NCBI GenBank assembly: GCA_963781675.1
Contig: CAWAGF010000001.1
Coordinates: forward strand, 62,001-126,000
Source: SCTD01 sp963781675
GTDB lineage: Bacteria; Actinomycetota; Actinomycetes; Mycobacteriales; SCTD01
Length of the DNA: 64,000 nt
Direction of reading: 5' to 3'
The position numbers were made by a program, and so were the translations under genes. Positions 61,479 to 64,000 of the stretch are shown here, piece by piece (positions within the stretch are counted from its first letter, which is position 1; each line of letters begins with the position of its first letter). The notes under the pieces were generated by a model. The model was not told the origin of the DNA. It worked only from the letters and a program-made list of their open reading frames with translations, and did not search any database.

Positions 61479-61880
61479 CTACCGGCGCTGCGGCTTCCAG
61501 ACCACGAGCGCGGCATCGCGCATCGGCACGAGGTCCCGGCGCATCGACTGCGCCACGTCGTGACGCGCGCTCTGCACGGCCGCCGTCGCCCGGTGCAGCT
61601 CCTCGCCGAGCTCCTGCACCCGGGCCTGCAGCGCCTCGACCTGGTTCTCCAGCTCGATGACCCGCTTGATGCCGGCGAGGTTGACGCCCTCCTCCTGCGA
61701 GAGCCGCTGCACCTCGCGGAGCAGGGCGACGTCGCGCGAGGAGTAGCGCCGGCCACCGCCGCCGGCCCGGCCGGGCGTGACCAGGCCGAGCCGGTCGTAC
61801 TGCCGGAGCGTCTGCGGGTGCATGCCGGACAGCTCGGCGGCCACCGAGATGACGAAGACCGGCGTGTCGTCCTCGATCAC
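61479..61880 (-). CDS. hspR: HspR, MerR-type heat-shock repressor
   Basis: The product is 133 residues from GTG 61880, overlapping the dnaJ stop (GTGA). The MerR helix-turn-helix FVISVAAELSGMHPQTLRQY, DRLGLVTPGRAGGGGRRYSS, RDVALLREVQRLSQEEGVNL is followed by a coiled coil (KRVIELENQVEALQARVQEL). It represses the dnaK operon and clpB through HAIR sites with DnaK as co-repressor in Streptomyces. Its position as the last gene of the dnaK-grpE-dnaJ operon is the classical feedback arrangement. Confidence 0.96.
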   Translation of the reverse strand: MIEDDTPVFVISVAAELSGMHPQTLRQYDRLGLVTPGRAGGGGRRYSSRDVALLREVQRLSQEEGVNLAGIKRVIELENQVEALQARVQELGEELHRATAAVQSARHDVAQSMRRDLVPMRDAALVVWKPQRR

Positions 61881-63016
61881 GAGACCTCCTCGAACAGGTG
61901 CGCCCGCGGGTCGTCGGGCGCCGCGGCGGCGAAGGCCGCGAGGGCCTGCTCCGCCTCCTTGGACAGCCGGGCCGGGACCGCCACGTCGACGGTGACGAGC
62001 AGGTCGCCGCCCTGCTTGCCCGACGTGGCGGGCACGCCGCGGCCCTTGACCCGGAAGGTGCGGCCGCTGCCGGTGCCGGCCGGCACCTTCAGCGTCACCG
62101 GGCCGTCCAGCGTGGGGACGCTGACCTGCGCGCCGAGCGCCGCCTCCGGGAAGGTCACCGGGACGGTGACGGTCACGTGGTCGCCCTTGCGGGAGAACAG
62201 CCGGTGCGGGGTGACGTGCACCGTGACCATGAGGTCGCCGGCCGGCCCGCCGCGCTCGCCCGCTCCGCCGCGTCCGCTCAGCCGGACCTTCGAGCCCTCC
62301 GCGACGCCGGGCGGGATCCGGACGTTGAGCGTCTTGCCCTGCACGGCCCGCCCCTCCCCGGCGCACCCGGGGCAGGGGCTGTCCACGGTGCGGCCGCTCC
62401 CGCGGCAGGTGCGGCACGGCTCGCTGAACGCGAAGCCGCCCTGCTGCTTCGACGTCACGCCCGCACCGCCGCACGTCGCGCAGGCGTGCGGGGTCGTGCC
62501 GGGCGCCGCGCCCGAGCCGCCGCACGTCGAGCAGGGCCCGGTCGTGGTGAGCCGGAGCGGGACGGTCGCGCCGCGCACGGCGTCCACGAAGGACAGCGTC
62601 ACGTCGGCCTCGACGTCGGCGCCCCGGCGGGGGGCGCGGCCGGCGCTGCGCCCTCCGCCGAACAGGCCGCCGAAGACGTCACCGAGCCCACCGGCCGCCT
62701 GGCCGCCGGCGCGGGAGAACAGGTCGCCGAGGTCGAAGCCCGGCACCCCGCCGCCCGCGTAGCCGCCCGGCCCGGGCCGGTACCCGCTGCCGAACAGGCT
62801 GCGGGCCTCGTCGTACTCCTTGCGCTTGGTGGTGTCGGAGAGGACGTCGTAGGCCTCGGACACCTCCTTGAACCGCTCCTCGCCACCGGGGTTGGTGTCG
62901 GGGTGCAGGTCGCGCGCCAGCTTGCGGTAGGCCTTCTTGATGTCGCTCGCCGACGCGTCCTTGGGGACGCCGAGAGCCTTGTAGTAGTCCTTCTCGACGT
63001 AGTCGCGCGCGCTCAC
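61877..63016 (-). CDS. dnaJ: DnaJ co-chaperone
   Basis: The product is 379 residues from GTG 63016 with AGGAGG about 8 bases upstream. The J domain (DYYKALGVPKDASASDIKKA, YRKLARDLHPDTN with the HPD motif) is followed by a Gly/Phe-rich stretch and four CxxCxGxG zinc repeats (CSTCGGSG, CATCGGAG, CRTCRGSG, CPGCAGEG). The C-terminal substrate domain comes last. It stimulates the DnaK ATPase and delivers clients. It overlaps hspR; grpE ends 14 bases upstream. This is a full-length type I DnaJ. Confidence 0.97.
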   Translation of the reverse strand: MSARDYVEKDYYKALGVPKDASASDIKKAYRKLARDLHPDTNPGGEERFKEVSEAYDVLSDTTKRKEYDEARSLFGSGYRPGPGGYAGGGVPGFDLGDLFSRAGGQAAGGLGDVFGGLFGGGRSAGRAPRRGADVEADVTLSFVDAVRGATVPLRLTTTGPCSTCGGSGAAPGTTPHACATCGGAGVTSKQQGGFAFSEPCRTCRGSGRTVDSPCPGCAGEGRAVQGKTLNVRIPPGVAEGSKVRLSGRGGAGERGGPAGDLMVTVHVTPHRLFSRKGDHVTVTVPVTFPEAALGAQVSVPTLDGPVTLKVPAGTGSGRTFRVKGRGVPATSGKQGGDLLVTVDVAVPARLSKEAEQALAAFAAAAPDDPRAHLFEEVS

Positions 63017-63029
63017 GGGTCCCCTCCTC

Positions 63030-63629
63030 TCAGGGCTCGGTCGGCGGAGCGGGGGCCTCGGCACCAGGCTCGGCCACCGAGACCCGCGCCGGGCGCAGGA
63101 CGCGCCCGCCGGAGAGCCGGTAGCCCTTCTGCAGGACCGCCGCGCAGGTCGCGACGGTCGCGCTCGCGTCGGGCTCGGCCTGCATCAGCGCCTCGTGCAC
63201 CGAGGGGTCGAACGCCTCGCCCGCCGCACCGAACTGCTCCAGGCCGAGCTTGGCCGTGAGCTGCTCGAGCGAGGACGCGACCGCGGCGAACGGGCCGGTG
63301 AGGTCGCCGTGCTCGCGGGCCCGGTCGATGTCGTCGAGCACCGGCAGCAGGCCGGACAGCAGCCCGGCCGTGGCCATCTCGACGACGGCGACCCGGTCCC
63401 GGTCGACCCGCTTGCGGTAGTTGGCGTACTCCGCCGACACCCGCTGCAGGTCGGCCGTCAGCTCGCCGACGCGGTCCGGCTCCGCGGCCTCGACGGCCTC
63501 CGGGGCCGGCGGCTCCTCGGCAGGAGCAGCCGCCGGCTCGCGGACGGTGCCGTCGGGGTCGAGCCGGCGCTTGTCCCGGACGACGACCCGGTCCGGGTCG
63601 AGGTCCCAGCCCTCCTCCTGCTCGCTCAC
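63030..63629 (-). CDS. grpE: GrpE nucleotide exchange factor
   Basis: The product is 199 residues from GTG 63629, sharing GTGA with the dnaK stop. An acidic, Pro/Ala-rich N-terminus precedes the coiled coil (VGELTADLQRVSAEYANYRK, RVDRDRVAVVEMATAGLLSG, LLPVLDDIDRAREHGDLTGP) and the beta domain (FGAAGEAFDPSVHEALMQ, LQKGYRLSGGRVLRPARVSV). It drives ADP release from DnaK. It is part of the dnaK-grpE-dnaJ-hspR operon. Confidence 0.96.
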   Translation of the reverse strand: MSEQEEGWDLDPDRVVVRDKRRLDPDGTVREPAAAPAEEPPAPEAVEAAEPDRVGELTADLQRVSAEYANYRKRVDRDRVAVVEMATAGLLSGLLPVLDDIDRAREHGDLTGPFAAVASSLEQLTAKLGLEQFGAAGEAFDPSVHEALMQAEPDASATVATCAAVLQKGYRLSGGRVLRPARVSVAEPGAEAPAPPTEP

Positions 63630-64000
63630 TTGCCCTCGTCCTCCACGACCTCGGCGTCCACCACGCCGTCGTCCTCAGCGGCCGGGGCGCCGGCGGGGGC
63701 GTCCGCGGACTGCTGGGCGTAGAGCGCGCCGCCGAGCTCCTGGGACTTGGTGGCGACCTTCTCCGCGGCGGCCTTGATCGCGGCGATGTCGCTGCCCGCC
63801 GAGCACCGACTTCAGCTCGGTGAGGGCCTCCTCGGTCTCCGCCTTGCCCTCGGCCGGGAGCTTGTCGCCGTTCTCGCCGAGGAACTTCTCGGTCTGGAAG
63901 ACCAGCTGCTCGGCGGAGTTGCGGGTCTCGGCCTCGTCGCGCCGCTTCTTGTCCTCCTCGGCGTACTGCTCGGCCTCCTTCATCATCCGCTCGACCTCGT
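63626..64000 (-). CDS. dnaK: DnaK chaperone, C-terminal part (window edge; one frameshift)
   Basis: The visible region encodes EVERMMKEAEQYAEEDKKRR, DEAETRNSAEQLVFQTEKFL, GENGDKLPAEGKAETEEALT, ELKSVLGG, the helical lid of DnaK. At about 63795-63797 an extra G shifts the frame. Removing it restores SDIAAIKAAAEKVATKSQEL and an acidic tail ending EDEGK with TGA overlapping grpE (GTGA). The N-terminal ATPase and substrate domains lie outside the window. The run of G at the slip suggests a homopolymer sequencing error. Confidence 0.93.

Overview
The window is very GC-rich, uses many GTG starts, and is densely packed with 4-base ATGA/GTGA gene overlaps. It carries a BldC regulator, a DUF3073 gene, a valine-type dehydrogenase, HspR control of chaperones and a c-di-AMP riboswitch in front of an Rpf-like protein. 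Together these indicate a chromosome segment of a high-GC actinomycete. The gene order (purD-purC-purS-purQ-purL-purF-purM-DUF3073 with vdh and bldC; purA, fba, pyrE, clpB, hspR-dnaJ-grpE-dnaK) is the order I remember from Streptomyces and relatives. The genus cannot be fixed from sequence alone.

Layout. 1-5648: end of a DUF58 gene, a transglutaminase-fold membrane protein without its catalytic triad, a lipoprotein, and a frameshifted oligopeptide-type binding protein. 5645-7114: a TetR regulator diverging from two small genes. 7118-12933: a sugar-catabolism operon (GntR regulator, six-hairpin glycosidase, ROK kinase, mannose-6-phosphate-isomerase-like protein, small membrane protein), with a perfect 20-bp palindrome between it and a divergent esterase. 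13849-16146: epimerase, glycosyltransferase and CofC/MobA-like transferase. 16186-16516: tRNA-Glu, tRNA-Asp, tRNA-Phe and a terminator. 16546-18964: bldC, a conserved hypothetical and vdh. 19023-20471: three tandem small secreted paralogues.

20767-43739: the de novo purine genes (purM, purF, purL, purQ, purS, purC, purB, purD, purA), nearly all on the minus strand. They are interleaved with an acyl-CoA synthetase, a five-PAS GGDEF-EAL protein, an RsbW-like kinase, a fourth secreted paralogue, a GH3 enzyme, a subtilase and an NlpC/P60 enzyme. 43814-50450: lipid kinase, cardiolipin-synthase-like protein, DUF3151, PaiB-like protein, methyltransferase, riboswitch-controlled Rpf-like protein and fructose-bisphosphate aldolase. 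50649-58653: a secreted beta-propeller with three surface repeats, a CoA-disulfide-reductase-like flavoprotein, DedA, a SigE-family sigma factor with a membrane partner, pyrE, and two short-chain dehydrogenase-fold genes. 58731-64000: clpB, hspR, dnaJ, grpE and the end of dnaK.

Three themes stand out. First, many genes lack a Shine-Dalgarno sequence and instead have a TANNNT hexamer exactly 6-7 bases before the start codon, as expected for leaderless mRNAs. In three places the TAG stop of the upstream gene is itself the first half of that hexamer. Second, three transcription units for secreted proteins share the same upstream signature (GCAGGAA, 14 bases, RCGAA, then CACCCAGCC), which looks like a common alternative-sigma promoter plus leader. 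Third, five otherwise intact conserved genes (binding protein, purF, GH3, clpB, dnaK) each contain one frameshift, which points to indel errors in the assembly rather than real decay.
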